Assembly: GCA_041576015.1 (NCBI GenBank)
Contig: JBFGLT010000091.1
Span: forward strand, 1-13,378
DNA length: 13,378 nt
DNA from: JABDIY01 sp041576015
Lineage (GTDB): Bacteria; Actinomycetota; Acidimicrobiia; Acidimicrobiales; SZUA-35
Direction of reading: 5' to 3'
Of the stretch, positions 13,017-13,378 are shown one piece after another. The position numbers and the translations under genes are program-made. The notes under the pieces are model-generated. The model searched no databases. It saw nothing but the letters and a program-made list of their open reading frames with translations, and had not been told where the DNA came from. Positions within the stretch are counted from its first letter, which is position 1; the number at the start of each line of letters is the position of its first letter.

Positions 13017-13378
13017 CGATCGGCCTCGTGCTCGACCCGATCGGTCCACTCGTGGACGTACCGGTTGCCCTCCGCCGGTCGGCCGCCCGCCACCATCATG
13101 GCGCGGTATTCCTCCTCGCTCATGCCGGTCATCGATCCGGCCATCTGCTGGAAACTCCGCCCATCGGTCGCCCCGATCTTGGCCAGGAAGTAGATGTTGC
13201 CACCGAGAGCGATCAGCCGGTTGAGGTCGCGGTCGAGGACGCCCTGCCTCTGCTCTGCAGTCATGTCCCACTCGTCGAGGTAGGCGCGCTCGTCGGCCTT
13301 GAACCGTTCCCGGTTGGCCGGGTCCATCAACGACATGCAGAACTGATTCAACCAGTAGCCCCTCCGGGACTGGTCGGC
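13013..13378 (-). CDS. ligA: LigA: protocatechuate 4,5-dioxygenase alpha subunit (start beyond the right edge)
   Basis: The last 121 codons are visible. The small LigA subunit forms the lid of the LigB active site in the A2B2 enzyme. Conserved stretches are GYWLNQFCMSLMDPANRERF, LDEWDMT, GGNIYFLAK, TDGRSFQQMAGSMTGMSEEEY and MMVAGGR, all matching SYK-6 LigA. The TTG at 13349-13351 could be mistaken for a start, but it is the internal leucine of GYWLNQF and the frame is open to the edge. Compared with the 139-residue SYK-6 protein, roughly 20 N-terminal residues are missing here. The promoter of the operon must lie outside the window. Confidence 0.93.
   Translation of the reverse strand, partial: ADQSRRGYWLNQFCMSLMDPANRERFKADERAYLDEWDMTAEQRQGVLDRDLNRLIALGGNIYFLAKIGATDGRSFQQMAGSMTGMSEEEYRAMMVAGGRPAEGNRYVHEWTDRVEHEADR

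Overview
The window is high-GC DNA typical of an actinobacterium. Three observations suggest one of the less-studied lineages, with Acidimicrobiia (Ilumatobacter-like) as my best guess: a luciferase-like F420-type oxidoreductase, probable leaderless GTG starts, and intergenic elements ending in GGGGTCAG. The lineage is an inference. No tRNA, rRNA, CRISPR array or transposase gene was found.

Left part (1-2594). A family A DNA polymerase with its own 3'-5' exonuclease runs off the left edge on the minus strand. Behind it lies a minus-strand gene for a single-span membrane protein. A small YCII-family protein follows on the plus strand and converges on a minus-strand helix-turn-helix protein across a long perfect hairpin. 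A 16-bp motif containing TTGACA recurs just upstream of the membrane-protein gene and of the HTH gene, so these genes may share regulation.

Middle (2741-6071). A class C beta-lactamase-fold serine hydrolase and a Fes-like two-domain esterase lie in the same direction. A 47-bp repeat separates them, and its other copy sits between the polymerase and membrane-protein genes. A DUF4386-type membrane protein follows on the minus strand, in visibly lower-GC DNA.

Right-centre (6419-11184). This is a tight four-gene operon: an ATP-grasp ligase, a small alpha/beta-hydrolase esterase, a GCS2-family carboxylate-amine ligase fused to two CBS domains, and a luciferase-like F420-type oxidoreductase. Two junctions are 4-base GTGA overlaps. 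Two different ATP-dependent ligases with an esterase and a redox enzyme imply synthesis and processing of an amide-linked small molecule whose identity cannot be read from the sequence. The Fes-like esterase at 4004-5146 may belong to the same system. This is the most interesting part of the window.

Right edge (11209-13378, minus strand). ligA (start beyond the window), ligB and ligC overlap by ATGA junctions. They encode the two subunits of protocatechuate 4,5-dioxygenase and the dehydrogenase that makes 2-pyrone-4,6-dicarboxylate, the first steps of meta-cleavage degradation of lignin-derived aromatics.
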